From assembly GCF_000732325.1 (NCBI RefSeq), contig NZ_BBIW01000007.1:208738-272737 (forward strand): a DNA stretch of 64,000 nt, given 5' to 3'. Below are positions 46,364-55,717 of the stretch, piece by piece (the first letter of the stretch is position 1; the number at the start of each line of letters is the position of its first letter). The position numbers and the translations under genes are program-made. The notes below the pieces were generated by a model. It searched no databases. It saw nothing but the letters and a program-made list of their open reading frames with translations, and had not been told where the DNA came from. Source of the stretch: Paenibacillus sp. TCA20. GTDB taxonomy: Bacteria > Bacillota > Bacilli > Paenibacillales > Paenibacillaceae.

Positions 46364-47389
46364 TCAAGTCGTTCCAATCCGCACACCCATCTGATTAATC
46401 CAGCGGCGGTAAGCCACCGATAACAGATCGGCTTTATGATTCAGCTCTGCCTGCAGATCCAGCGGCAATAACTCGGGCTTCTGGGTTTCAATAATCCACT
46501 TGTCCTGCTCGAATACAGTATCCTGAAAATCAATGAACTGCTGATCATCCACCTCATGCGCATAATTGCGAGATACCGGCATATACACGATGCACTCCTG
46601 CTCTGACACCGGCAGCACAGTCAGCATAATCCATAGCGTCTGCCCCGTCGCCTGATCTTTCTTGGATAAACGGGCTGCAAGCGGTCTAAACACCTCCTTT
46701 ACATAGACATAAGTGGTTCCTTCACGATGCTCTGATCCGGAATGGGCAACCGGCTGGAAGATCGGCACATCTCCGGTATACACCCGGTCCGGTTCCTTAA
46801 ACACCTCAAAGTCCGGCAGCTCCGAATAATCCGGGTGACCAAGCAGGCCGCCATGCACATACATCAGGTGGGCAAAGTCCGTAAAGTTCTCGATAACTCT
46901 CGTCCCTGCGGCCTTGACATGATACGGACCACATACGAGCGGCCGATATTCCGGATTCTCAAATTCCTCGAAGCTGGGCAAATCAGTCCTTGGCTCGCCG
47001 ATACACACCCACACGATACCGAATTTCTCCTGGCAATGATACTTGGTCGCCTTTGCTCTCGGCGGAATACGGTCACTCTTTCCTTGAGCAGGGATACATA
47101 CGCATTTGCCGTCCGAATTGTACTGCCATCCATGATAAGGACAGACCAGATTCTCATTCTTGTCTACCCAGCCTTTGGACAGCATCGCTCCGCGGTGAAC
47201 ACAGAGATCACGCAGTGCATGCACACCTTTGCTTGACCGGTAAACCGCGACGCGCTCCTCCAGCACGATAGCGGATACCGGCTTGTCAGCCAGCTCGTGT
47301 GATGCACATACCGGATGCCATTCGTTCTCAAGCACCGTATCTGACAGGGCGGATGAACCTAACGGTTTAAGCAGTTTTTGATCAATCAT
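46364..47389 (-). CDS. Rieske-type ring-hydroxylating oxygenase alpha subunit
   Basis: 341 residues. The Rieske [2Fe-2S] ligands are Cys63, His65, Cys83 and His86 (CVHRGA and CPYHGW). The mononuclear iron site is Asp171-x2-His174-x4-His179 in the ENFTDFAHLMYVH block. The C-terminal pattern resembles VanA-type single-subunit demethylases and oxygenases (QKPELLPLDLQAELNHKADLLSVAYRRW). Enzymes of this family need a separate reductase, and none is encoded nearby. It is the last gene of an operon that starts with a deaminase-type amidohydrolase and a nucleoside-type importer, so a purine or N-methylpurine substrate is plausible, as for HpxD (hypoxanthine) or NdmA-type demethylases. The ATG follows GAGAGGA. 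Confidence 0.88.
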   Translation of the reverse strand: MIDQKLLKPLGSSALSDTVLENEWHPVCASHELADKPVSAIVLEERVAVYRSSKGVHALRDLCVHRGAMLSKGWVDKNENLVCPYHGWQYNSDGKCVCIPAQGKSDRIPPRAKATKYHCQEKFGIVWVCIGEPRTDLPSFEEFENPEYRPLVCGPYHVKAAGTRVIENFTDFAHLMYVHGGLLGHPDYSELPDFEVFKEPDRVYTGDVPIFQPVAHSGSEHREGTTYVYVKEVFRPLAARLSKKDQATGQTLWIMLTVLPVSEQECIVYMPVSRNYAHEVDDQQFIDFQDTVFEQDKWIIETQKPELLPLDLQAELNHKADLLSVAYRRWINQMGVRIGTT

Positions 47390-47437
47390 CGTTATCCTCT
47401 CCCGTTTCCATATTCTTTTCTGCCTGTTCCATCACCA

Positions 47438-48475
47438 CTACTCGTTTTGGACCAAAATCTCACCGCTCTTCAAGGCGTCGATCGTAGCCTGAACCTGATC
47501 CTTGATTTCCGGCGTCATTTTCTCCTCAAACCCATGGTAGGGACTCATGTATACCGCGCCTTCTTTCACACCCAGTGACATCGGCTCTGCCTTCATCGTT
47601 CTCTCCATAATGGATTTGACCGCAGCCGTCATCGCTGTTGGATAATCTTGAATCACACTTGTAATGACGGTGTCCGGAGCAACGGGGTTTAAATCTTCAT
47701 TGGACCCGATCGCGAGTACACCCTCCTGCTTGGCAGCATCAATACCGCCCATTCCCGCCTGATTTGCATTGGTCATGACGACGTCTGCTCCCTTTTCGAT
47801 GAGGGAGATTGCGGTCTCCTTGGCTTTTGCAACATCATCACTGGACCCCGTCATGGTCGTCAGGACGTTAATATCAGGAACAGCTGCCTTCGCACCCTCT
47901 TCGAACCCTTTGACAGAGTTGGTAATGGGCGGAATCTCCTGCCCACCAATCGCCGCTACTGTCCCCGATTCAGACATCAAAGCCGCTACCGTTCCCATCA
48001 GATAACCCTGCTCCCGATTGTTGATACTGATGGAAGCGACATTCGGGCTTTGACTCACCGTAGCGCTGGTAACCAAAAACCAGGTATCTGGATACTCCCC
48101 GGCAACAGACATCATGGGTTCCGCGAATTCAAATCCATGACCGATGACGACGTCATATCCATCTGTCCCATACCCACGAATAAACTCCGCCATATCAGAC
48201 TGGGCAACCTTCTCGGAATACTGCACTTCCGCACCAAGCTCGCTCTCCATCTGCTTGAGCCCTTTATACGCCGTGGCATTCCATCCGTTATCATTTACTG
48301 GACCCGGCGTGAGCAGAGCGACCTTAAGCGGCTGATTCGCTTCTGTAGCAGCGGTACTGGAGCCTGCCGCTGCCTCCTCGCTCTGCCCGCTTTCTGCAGC
48401 ACCGCCGCACCCTGCGAGCAGAACAGCAACAGCTAGGATCAACGTACACAACAAGTGGAATCGTCTATTCAACAT
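47438..48475 (-). CDS. BmpA/Med-family nucleoside-binding lipoprotein
   Basis: 345 residues with lipobox LLAGC (Cys23). The BMP-family fold shows KVALLTPGPVNDNGWNATAYKG, GHGFEFAEPM and GAVYMSPYHGFEEKM. The family delivers purine nucleosides or related bases to NupNOPQ-like importers. It is followed by the Rieske oxygenase gene 48 bases downstream and preceded by its ATPase gene 24 bases upstream. The exact ligand is not deducible. Confidence 0.88.
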   Translation of the reverse strand: MLNRRFHLLCTLILAVAVLLAGCGGAAESGQSEEAAAGSSTAATEANQPLKVALLTPGPVNDNGWNATAYKGLKQMESELGAEVQYSEKVAQSDMAEFIRGYGTDGYDVVIGHGFEFAEPMMSVAGEYPDTWFLVTSATVSQSPNVASISINNREQGYLMGTVAALMSESGTVAAIGGQEIPPITNSVKGFEEGAKAAVPDINVLTTMTGSSDDVAKAKETAISLIEKGADVVMTNANQAGMGGIDAAKQEGVLAIGSNEDLNPVAPDTVITSVIQDYPTAMTAAVKSIMERTMKAEPMSLGVKEGAVYMSPYHGFEEKMTPEIKDQVQATIDALKSGEILVQNE

Positions 48476-48499
48476 TTTTGTGAATCCCCCTTTAATTGA

Positions 48500-50080
48500 T
48501 TAATCCATCATCCCGGCCATGCTACGGCCGATTCGTTCTCGCGTTGCCTCTTCCCTGCTCACCATGTCCACAATCCGGCCTTTGAACAGAACAGCGATCC
48601 GGTCTGAGAGTGACATCACCTCTTCAAGCTCTGTGGAGATGAGCAGAATGCCAACTCCCCGATCTCTCTCCGCCAGAAGCCGCTTATGTACATATTCCGC
48701 TGCTCCTACATCCATTCCGCGGGTCGGCTGCATCGCAATGAGCAGCTTCGGATTCAGCATCAGCTCTCTGGCCAGAATGACTTTTTGCTGATTGCCTCCT
48801 GACAGCTGACCGGCCGCACGCTCGCTTGAGGGGGTTCTGATATCAAACTCCTGCACGGCTTGCTCAGCGGTCTTCCTTATCGCTCCCTTGCGCAGCATGC
48901 CGAATTTGCTGAAGATGGATGACCTGTACTGCTTCGCAATTAGATTCTCCCCAATGCTCATGGGCAGCATGAGCCCTTCCTTGTGCCGATCCTCGGGAAT
49001 GTAACCTACACCTTGCTCGGTCATGTATCGGGGATGCAGACGCTTTACAGGCCTGCCGTCAAGCTTGATCTCTCCACTTGACAGTTCCGTTAGACCCATG
49101 AGTGCCTCACTCAGCTCACGCTGGCCGTTGCCGTCTACACCAGCTATGCCGACAATCTCCCCTTCCCGTACAGTGAGTTTGATGTCAGATAACACGGGTA
49201 CCTGGCTCCGCACCACCGAAAGATCCTGCACCTCAAGCAAGCAGCGCTGGCTACGGGTATAAGGACTATGCTTCAGTACTGTGACCTCTCTTCCAACCAT
49301 GAGCTTTGCCAGCTCCGCAGGGGTCGTTTCCTTCATGGCCATAGAGCCTTCCATTTGTCCGGCACGCAGCACTGTCACCTGATCACAGACCGCCTCCACC
49401 TCCTGCAGCTTATGGCTTATAAAGACGATCGTTTTCCCTTGCTCCTTCAGTGACCTCAGAACAACGAACAAATCCTTGACCTCTGGTGGAGTAAGTACGG
49501 CAGTGGGTTCGTCCATAATGATGAATTCTGCGCCGCGGTATAACGTCTTCACAATTTCAACACGCTGCTGCTGACCGACAGATAATTCACTGACCCGCTT
49601 CGCGGGGTCTACATCAAGACCGTAGGCATCTGAGATCTTCTGAATCTCTGCACAAGCTCTGCGAAAATGAAACCAGGGACTCCGGCCTTCCTTAAGCCCA
49701 AGCACCACATTCTCTGCCACGGTCAATGCCGGTATCAGCATAAAATGCTGGTGGACCATACCGATTCCGATCTCCATCGCCTGCCTTGGTGAATCAAAAT
49801 GGACTCGCTTACCTTTAAACAGAAGCTCTCCCTCATCGGGATGAAGAAGGCCTGACAGCATATTCATCAGCGTGCTCTTCCCTGCACCGTTCTCACCCAG
49901 AATGGCATGGATTTCGCCATACTTGATGCGGAGATCAAGACGATCATTGGCTGTGAACGATCCGAACCGCTTGGTGAGTCCTCTGGTTTCCAAAATATAA
50001 TCATCACGCCCTCTGATGAGGGCTGAATATTTCGGTCCAGCCGAAGACGGTTCTATAGACTCAGAAGTGTATGACTGCAT
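48500..50080 (-). CDS. Nucleoside ABC importer ATPase with two nucleotide-binding domains (NupO type)
   Basis: 526 residues. Domain 1 has Walker A GENGAGKST, signature LSVGQQQRVEIVKTL and Walker B FIIMDEPTAVLTP. Domain 2 has the degenerate Walker A GVDGNGQRE, signature LSGGNQQKVILAREL and a Walker B with LLIAMQPTRGMDVGA, as usual for RbsA/NupO-like proteins with one consensus and one degenerate site. It powers the two permeases encoded immediately upstream. The start follows AGGAGG. Confidence 0.92.
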   Translation of the reverse strand: MQSYTSESIEPSSAGPKYSALIRGRDDYILETRGLTKRFGSFTANDRLDLRIKYGEIHAILGENGAGKSTLMNMLSGLLHPDEGELLFKGKRVHFDSPRQAMEIGIGMVHQHFMLIPALTVAENVVLGLKEGRSPWFHFRRACAEIQKISDAYGLDVDPAKRVSELSVGQQQRVEIVKTLYRGAEFIIMDEPTAVLTPPEVKDLFVVLRSLKEQGKTIVFISHKLQEVEAVCDQVTVLRAGQMEGSMAMKETTPAELAKLMVGREVTVLKHSPYTRSQRCLLEVQDLSVVRSQVPVLSDIKLTVREGEIVGIAGVDGNGQRELSEALMGLTELSSGEIKLDGRPVKRLHPRYMTEQGVGYIPEDRHKEGLMLPMSIGENLIAKQYRSSIFSKFGMLRKGAIRKTAEQAVQEFDIRTPSSERAAGQLSGGNQQKVILARELMLNPKLLIAMQPTRGMDVGAAEYVHKRLLAERDRGVGILLISTELEEVMSLSDRIAVLFKGRIVDMVSREEATRERIGRSMAGMMD

Positions 50081-50123
50081 TAGTTCAGCTCCTCCTTCCG
50101 TGTATCAATCATCCGGGCACTGC

Positions 50124-51062
50124 TTATGCATGACGATTGGCTGCACTTTTATAAGGCTTGCCTGTCGCTGCCGGCTGTCTTGCCTTACCTGAGAACCAGG
50201 CCAGTGCAAGCATGGTCAGAAGATAAGGAAACATCAGCATGAACTGGTAAGGAATCTCAATGCCAAAGGACTGGACGCGAAGCTGAAGCGCATCAGCTCC
50301 TCCAAATAATAAGGAAGCTCCCATTGTCCCCGCGGGTGTCCAGCGGCCGAAGATGACAGCCGATAGTGCGATAAAGCCTCTGCCCGCTACCATATTCTCC
50401 GTGAATTGATTCAGAATGCCGAGTGACAGCGCACAGCCTGCAAGACCTGCGAGCATACCGCCAATGAGACAGCAGGTATAGCGAACCCGATGCACCCTGA
50501 CCCCGAGCGTATCTGTCGCAAGCGGGTTCTCGCCTACAGCGCGGACCGTCAGTCCCCAGCGGGTTCGGTATAAGACAACACTTGTGATCGGAACCAGTAA
50601 AAATGCGAGGTAAGCCAGCAGATTTTGCTCAAATACAGCGGGGCCGATCCAGGGTATATTCTGCAGAAGTGGGATATGAGGCACGGGAACCGCTTCAACC
50701 TGAATTGTTTCTGTACCCATCCCCAGAAGACTCCTGCCAAAGACTGTTGTCAGACCAAGACCGAGAAGATTCAGCGCCGTGCCGATGATGACCTGGTCCG
50801 CTCCGGTCGTTACAGTCAAGAAAGCGAAGATGATACCAACCAAGCCGCAGACCAGAACTCCAGCAGCAAGCCCGGCCCATACATTACCGCCATAGTACGC
50901 ACCCACCACTCCAGCCAGCGCCCCGATCAGCACCATGCCCTCCATACCGATGTTCAGAATTCCACTCTTGGACATGAACAGCACTCCGATTGCAGCCAGA
51001 AGCAGAGGTATCGAGAGCCGGATTGCGGCAGCTGCATAACTGATCCACAGCTCTTCACCCAT
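50124..51062 (-). CDS. Nucleoside ABC importer permease (NupQ type)
   Basis: 312 residues with about nine membrane helices. Conserved blocks are MSKSGILNIGMEGMVLIGAL near the N-terminus and RAVGENPLATDTLGV in the cytoplasmic loop. The ATG at 51062 overlaps the upstream permease by 8 bases and has AGGAGG 9 bases ahead; the frame open to 51122 has no site. It forms a heterodimer with the preceding permease. Confidence 0.9.
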   Translation of the reverse strand: MGEELWISYAAAAIRLSIPLLLAAIGVLFMSKSGILNIGMEGMVLIGALAGVVGAYYGGNVWAGLAAGVLVCGLVGIIFAFLTVTTGADQVIIGTALNLLGLGLTTVFGRSLLGMGTETIQVEAVPVPHIPLLQNIPWIGPAVFEQNLLAYLAFLLVPITSVVLYRTRWGLTVRAVGENPLATDTLGVRVHRVRYTCCLIGGMLAGLAGCALSLGILNQFTENMVAGRGFIALSAVIFGRWTPAGTMGASLLFGGADALQLRVQSFGIEIPYQFMLMFPYLLTMLALAWFSGKARQPAATGKPYKSAANRHA

Positions 51063-52200
51063 TTTTTCCGCCTCCTGCCTTGGACAGAGACACCTTGCCC
51101 GGATGAGCTCCAGCATGCGCACCTTCGAGTTTGTGCAGTATCCATTTAGTAATTTGACGTTTGTATTTGCCGAACCAATATCTGTTGCACACCACGATGA
51201 TGATCATCAGTGCCTGAATGACGAGCACGAGCGAGGTTGAAGCACCGGTCACTCGCTGCATTGCATTCGCTCCGCTCTTCATCCCTCCGAACAATAGTGC
51301 CGATACCATATTGCCGAGCGGGTGCGTATTTCCAAGCAGTGCGACCGCAATTCCTTCATAGCCATAGCCTGGGGAAAAATTTTGCAATAGCCTGTGCTGA
51401 ACACCGGCAATTTCGATGTATCCGCCGAGCCCGGCGAGGCCACCGCTGACGAGCATCACCATGACCATGTTCCTTCTCACCGGCATCCCCATGACTTTGG
51501 CCGCCTGTCCATTAAGTCCTGTGGAGCGAATCTCATAGCCCCAAGTCGTCCTGTGGAGCAGGAAGTACATAAGAATGGCAACGACAATGGCAATGATAAA
51601 ACCATAATGCAGCCTGGACCCGAGCAATGTCGGCAGAACCGAGCTGTCTGGAAGGGGTGCCGATTGAGGCATGCTCCCATTCGGGTCCTTCAACGGGCCT
51701 GTGACCATATAGCTGATCAAATAGATCGCAATATAATTCAGCATAATGGTATTAATGATCTCGCTTGCTCCCCGGCCTACCTTGAGCAGTCCGGCAATGC
51801 TGCCCCAGATTGCTCCGCCAAGACAGCCGCACAAGAGAGAGAGCGGCAAATGCAAGAGAAACGGAGTACCAGCCGGCATAAGCAGGGCAGCCATCGCCCC
51901 TGTAAGGGCTCCGACGTAGATCTGACCCTCTGCTCCAATATTGAACAGCCCGCTTCGATAAGCAAAGCTGTAGCTTAGGCCCGCAAATAAGAGCGGGGTT
52001 GCTTTTACCAGGGTCTCTTTGATACTGTTCACACTGCCCGCTGCTCCCTGCCAGATCAGCCCGTATGCTTCGAGCGGTGATACGCTCGCCGCAGCCATCA
52101 CGAGCCCGCCTGCAACCAGAGCCAGCAGAATGGCAAATGCATAGAAGATAACCTCCATCCCCCACTCTACGATTCTGGTCACCCACCTTCGCTGTGTCAT
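51055..52200 (-). CDS. Nucleoside ABC importer permease (NupP type)
   Basis: 381 residues. BPD_transp_2-family membrane domain with the characteristic AYRSGLFNIGAEGQIYVGAL block and STGLNGQAAKVMGMPVRRN coupling loop. The C-terminus is rich in Lys, His and Gly. It starts after GGAGGGGATGAG and lies 30 bases after the amidohydrolase gene, so transport and deamination are co-expressed. Confidence 0.9.
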   Translation of the reverse strand: MTQRRWVTRIVEWGMEVIFYAFAILLALVAGGLVMAAASVSPLEAYGLIWQGAAGSVNSIKETLVKATPLLFAGLSYSFAYRSGLFNIGAEGQIYVGALTGAMAALLMPAGTPFLLHLPLSLLCGCLGGAIWGSIAGLLKVGRGASEIINTIMLNYIAIYLISYMVTGPLKDPNGSMPQSAPLPDSSVLPTLLGSRLHYGFIIAIVVAILMYFLLHRTTWGYEIRSTGLNGQAAKVMGMPVRRNMVMVMLVSGGLAGLGGYIEIAGVQHRLLQNFSPGYGYEGIAVALLGNTHPLGNMVSALLFGGMKSGANAMQRVTGASTSLVLVIQALMIIIVVCNRYWFGKYKRQITKWILHKLEGAHAGAHPGKVSLSKAGGGKNG

Positions 52201-52230
52201 CTCATCCCCTCCTTCTATAAGAAGACGTAT

Positions 52231-53625
52231 TTAGCTGCGAACACTATAAGCAGGATAACGGTTCATCAGCTTCTCCCTTAGCCGATCCACCCTTGCTTGT
52301 GCCCGCCTGATGATCTCCTCCTCATCAACGAGCGTACAGCGTCCGGCTTCCACAACAATCTGTCCATTCACAAACACCGTATGTACATCGTTCCCATTGG
52401 CGTTGTAAACAAGTGCAGAGGAATAACGGTGAATCGGTGCAATATGGGCTTTTTGCATATCAATAATGACGATATCCGCCTTCTTCCCAGGCTCTAGCGA
52501 GCCCAAATCCTTCTCTCTGCCCATCGCCTTGGCTCCGCCGCGTGTACCCATTTCGAGCACCTCCATTGGAGGGAGCATTGTGGAATCCAGATGATGCACT
52601 TTATGCAGACATGCCGTGAACTTCAGCACTTCAAGATTATCCTGACAGTTGTTACTGCCCGGTCCATCCGTACCCAGCGCAACATTAATGCCTGCCTTTC
52701 GCATTTCAGGCACCCTTGCAACGCCGGAGGCAAGATACATATTTGATACTGGACAATGAATAATGGATGCCTGGTGCTTAGCAAGGAGTTCAAGCTCGCC
52801 ATCATCGAGCCATATTCCGTGCACCACCTGAGTCCTTGGACCGAGCATGCCGACCGCTTCGACCAGCTCCAGATTCCGAAGTCCAAACCGGGACAGCGTA
52901 TTGTCAATCTGATCGCTCGTTTCGGCGACATGAATATGCGTGATCAAGTTCCGGTCCAAGCTGAATCTGGCCGCCCGTTCAAGGAATGGTCTGGAGCATC
53001 CGTACAGATTTAATGGACCCATAGCAATCTCGATACGTCCTGTTCCTTCCCCCTGCCAGCGGTCGAGCAGCGCTGCTGTACGCTCGAAGATGACGTCCTC
53101 TTCTTCTCTCAGCCTCGGCTCGTAGCTCAGATCCACTCCCCCGCGAGCCAGATGCCCGCGGATCCCTGATTCCACCATGGCCCGGAGTACATTCTCCGTG
53201 TTCTCCTCGTAGGTATGGATGTAATGGTGATCCATGATGTATGTAGCGCCTGACTTTAAATTTTCAATACATCCAATCAGTGCAGCCAAATAAAAATCCT
53301 CGGCTTCCATGGCAAGCGATCCCGGCCATATCACCTGCCGCAGCCACTCGGACAAGGGATGGTCATCTGACACGCCGCGAAGAAAGGTCTGAAATAGATG
53401 CGTGTGTCCGTTAATCAGACCAGGAATGACCGCTTTGCCCCCGGCATCTATTTTCCGATCTGCCTCCAGCAGATGACGGATGCTCCCTTCCTCCATAGGC
53501 CATGCTCCTGTCTCTACAATCTGGTCATGCTGGATGTATACATAGCCCGGAGAATACACTTCATTGTCCACATTCATCGTAAGAATCGTGCCGTTATATA
53601 TAAGCGTTGTACTAATGCTGATCAC
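52231..53625 (-). CDS. Amidohydrolase of the ATZ/TRZ/deaminase family (8-oxoguanine- or guanine-deaminase-like)
   Basis: 464 residues. The metal-dependent TIM barrel has the first motif NGHTHLFQTFLRG, a His ligand in LITHIHVAETSDQ, the catalytic VVHGIWLDD, and the Asp ligand in LGTDGPGSNN. HCPVSNMYLASGVARVPEM resembles the 8-oxoguanine and MTA/SAH deaminase subgroup. It would hydrolytically remove an amino group from a purine or triazine-like ring. The GTG at 53625 is 6 bases after AAGG; an upstream ATG at 53676 lacks a site. It is the first gene of the importer/Rieske operon and divergent from pucR, with a PucR box in between. Confidence 0.85.
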   Translation of the reverse strand: MISISTTLIYNGTILTMNVDNEVYSPGYVYIQHDQIVETGAWPMEEGSIRHLLEADRKIDAGGKAVIPGLINGHTHLFQTFLRGVSDDHPLSEWLRQVIWPGSLAMEAEDFYLAALIGCIENLKSGATYIMDHHYIHTYEENTENVLRAMVESGIRGHLARGGVDLSYEPRLREEEDVIFERTAALLDRWQGEGTGRIEIAMGPLNLYGCSRPFLERAARFSLDRNLITHIHVAETSDQIDNTLSRFGLRNLELVEAVGMLGPRTQVVHGIWLDDGELELLAKHQASIIHCPVSNMYLASGVARVPEMRKAGINVALGTDGPGSNNCQDNLEVLKFTACLHKVHHLDSTMLPPMEVLEMGTRGGAKAMGREKDLGSLEPGKKADIVIIDMQKAHIAPIHRYSSALVYNANGNDVHTVFVNGQIVVEAGRCTLVDEEEIIRRAQARVDRLREKLMNRYPAYSVRS

Positions 53626-53727
53626 TTCCCGCCTTATGTTAGTATTTATTACATTTCTGTGAATTGATCTCATCATAAAGGATTGAATATTTCATTGTCA
53701 TTGGCTATAGTAGACTAAAACATTTTA

Positions 53728-53740
53728 AATCATTGGTTAA
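53728..53740 (+). promoter_or_regulatory. PucR box in the amidohydrolase-pucR intergenic region
   Basis: AATCATTGGTTAA matches exactly the WWWCNTTGGTTAA box described for the B. subtilis PucR regulon. It lies about 100 bases upstream of the amidohydrolase start, abutting or overlapping the -35 position of a possible TACTAT -10 (minus strand), and about 185 bases upstream of pucR. This is the strongest evidence that the flanking operon is a purine-catabolic unit. Confidence 0.75.
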
Positions 53741-53923
53741 GATAACTATTTTCTAGAAAAAACCTAACGCATACCTGACACATATACCCAAAAAAAGTAT
53801 TCTCTTCGCCTCCCAAGCTTTCTTGAAGTAACCATCTTCACTCAAGGCCCTTTCCTTTTCACCGGATTGAACTCTGATTGAGCTGTACAATTTTATATAT
53901 TTGATACCTTTGGAGGTAACCTC

Positions 53924-55609
53924 ATGAAAATATCCGATCTGCTCGACATTCCCATGCTCGCCAGCTCCCGGGTAACCGCCGGCCGCGAGGGACTTTACCG
54001 TGCTGTATACTCGGTCAATATGATGGACTCTCCCGACATCTTCGAATACTTAAAGCCTAATGAGCTCCTCCTTACTACCGGATATGCCATCAAAGACAAG
54101 CCTGAGATATTGACGCAGCTGGTCACGAGGATGGCTGAGCTGGGCTGTGCCGGACTTGGCATTAAGACAAAGCGGTATCTTGATCACATTCCTGAAGAAG
54201 CCAAGGAGGCCGCCGACCGTCTTCAATTTCCACTGCTGGAGCTGTCGCTCGACTGCGCTCTCTCCGAAGCGCTGCATCAGCTGCTGGCCCGCATTATGGA
54301 ATCCCGAACAGAGGAGATGCGATATGCGCTTGAGAGCCATCGTTACTTTTCCGACATTCTTCTGGAAGGCAAAAGCCTCCAAACAATTCTGGAGGAGCTC
54401 GCAAGGCTCCTCTCCTATCCTGTACTGCTTGTAAACCGCAGCTTGGAGCCTTTCGCTACATCATCCGGATTTGGAACTGCCTATTCCTCGCTCCTGCAAA
54501 ATATCTCGAACTGGCTGCCGTCGATACTGCATGAAGCCCGCTCTCCCAGCATTCCGCTGCCACCCAGCAGTGCTGTTCCTTTTTCCTATTTGCTCCAATA
54601 TCCGATCCAGACGGATCAGTCCCAAGGATACCTGCTGTCCTTTACGAACCAGTATCCTGTCAGTACGCTCTCCTTGCTGACCCTCGAACAGGCAGCGAAC
54701 GTGATCAGCTTCGATCTACTGAAGCGCCAGGCTGTCAAGGAACGCTCCCGCCGCTACAAGAACGACTTCTTCGGCGACCTTGTGGATGGACTGATCTCAG
54801 ATAAGCAGGACCTGATTCACCGCGGGCGCAGATATGGACTCAGCGAGCAGCGCTCCTATTACTGTGTTGTGCTGAAGAAGGATGCACCTCTCCGCAGCCG
54901 CAATAGCTTCAGCTCCTATTCACCAATGCTGCCGAATGACTCCATCGGGGGGCGCACAGCTTCAATGAAGGAGGATCTGTATGAGCTCGTTAAAGGGGAA
55001 TCCAAGGCAAGCGACTTCTCATTCATTCTTTTTTCCAAAAATGACGCCGTCGTCATGCTGCTTCCAGTGCATACCCTTGAGGAAGCTGCCCTTGACGAGC
55101 ACCAGCTGCCTGAACGTCTTCTCGCGTCACGCCTGCAGCAGATGATTCATTCGCTCTGGTCCCAGCATGAAGTATCGCTGTCCGTCGGCGTCAGCAATAC
55201 CGCAGATGAGCTGTCCCAACTGCCGCGAGCTTACCAGGAAGCACTTGATGCATTGCAGACGGGCCAGCACAGCCAGCAGCAGCGCTACGTGCAGTTCTAT
55301 CATGTCAAGGAGTTATCTGACCTGTTGCGGATGCTTCCGCAGGAGGATCTGCAGGAGTTTATCAAAGAAACGTTCGCACACCTGCTCTTTCTGGAGGACA
55401 AGGAACGCGGAGAGCTATTGAAGACGCTGCGGAGTTTTTTAGATAATCACTGCCATATTGCCGATACGGCCAAGCAATTGTACCTTCACCGGAATACGGT
55501 GATTTACCGACTGGACAAATGTGAGCAGCTGACAGGCCGCTCCCTGCGCCTGCCTGCCAACAGCCTGCGCTTTCGAGCAGCGTTTTTAATGGAGGAGTTA
55601 TTAAATTAA
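53924..55609 (+). CDS. pucR: PucR-family transcriptional regulator
   Basis: 561 residues. The N-terminal PucR domain (1-125, starting MKISDLLDIPMLASSRVTAGREG) is followed by a central GGDEF-like/CdaR region and the C-terminal HTH_30 (ADTAKQLYLHRNTVIYRLDKCEQLTGRSL). In B. subtilis PucR activates purine degradation genes in response to allantoin-type inducers and nitrogen limitation. The ATG follows GGAGGTAACCTC. It is divergent from the amidohydrolase-importer-Rieske operon and shares with it an exact PucR box. Confidence 0.88.
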   Translation: MKISDLLDIPMLASSRVTAGREGLYRAVYSVNMMDSPDIFEYLKPNELLLTTGYAIKDKPEILTQLVTRMAELGCAGLGIKTKRYLDHIPEEAKEAADRLQFPLLELSLDCALSEALHQLLARIMESRTEEMRYALESHRYFSDILLEGKSLQTILEELARLLSYPVLLVNRSLEPFATSSGFGTAYSSLLQNISNWLPSILHEARSPSIPLPPSSAVPFSYLLQYPIQTDQSQGYLLSFTNQYPVSTLSLLTLEQAANVISFDLLKRQAVKERSRRYKNDFFGDLVDGLISDKQDLIHRGRRYGLSEQRSYYCVVLKKDAPLRSRNSFSSYSPMLPNDSIGGRTASMKEDLYELVKGESKASDFSFILFSKNDAVVMLLPVHTLEEAALDEHQLPERLLASRLQQMIHSLWSQHEVSLSVGVSNTADELSQLPRAYQEALDALQTGQHSQQQRYVQFYHVKELSDLLRMLPQEDLQEFIKETFAHLLFLEDKERGELLKTLRSFLDNHCHIADTAKQLYLHRNTVIYRLDKCEQLTGRSLRLPANSLRFRAAFLMEELLN

Positions 55610-55717
55610 TGCCCCATTATATGGGTTGTTTACCAACTTTCAATCCTATAAAATGAAACCAGTGTGGTTATATCCATTACATAAGGTCATAATCAGAATT
55701 GGAGGCTTACTTACAAC

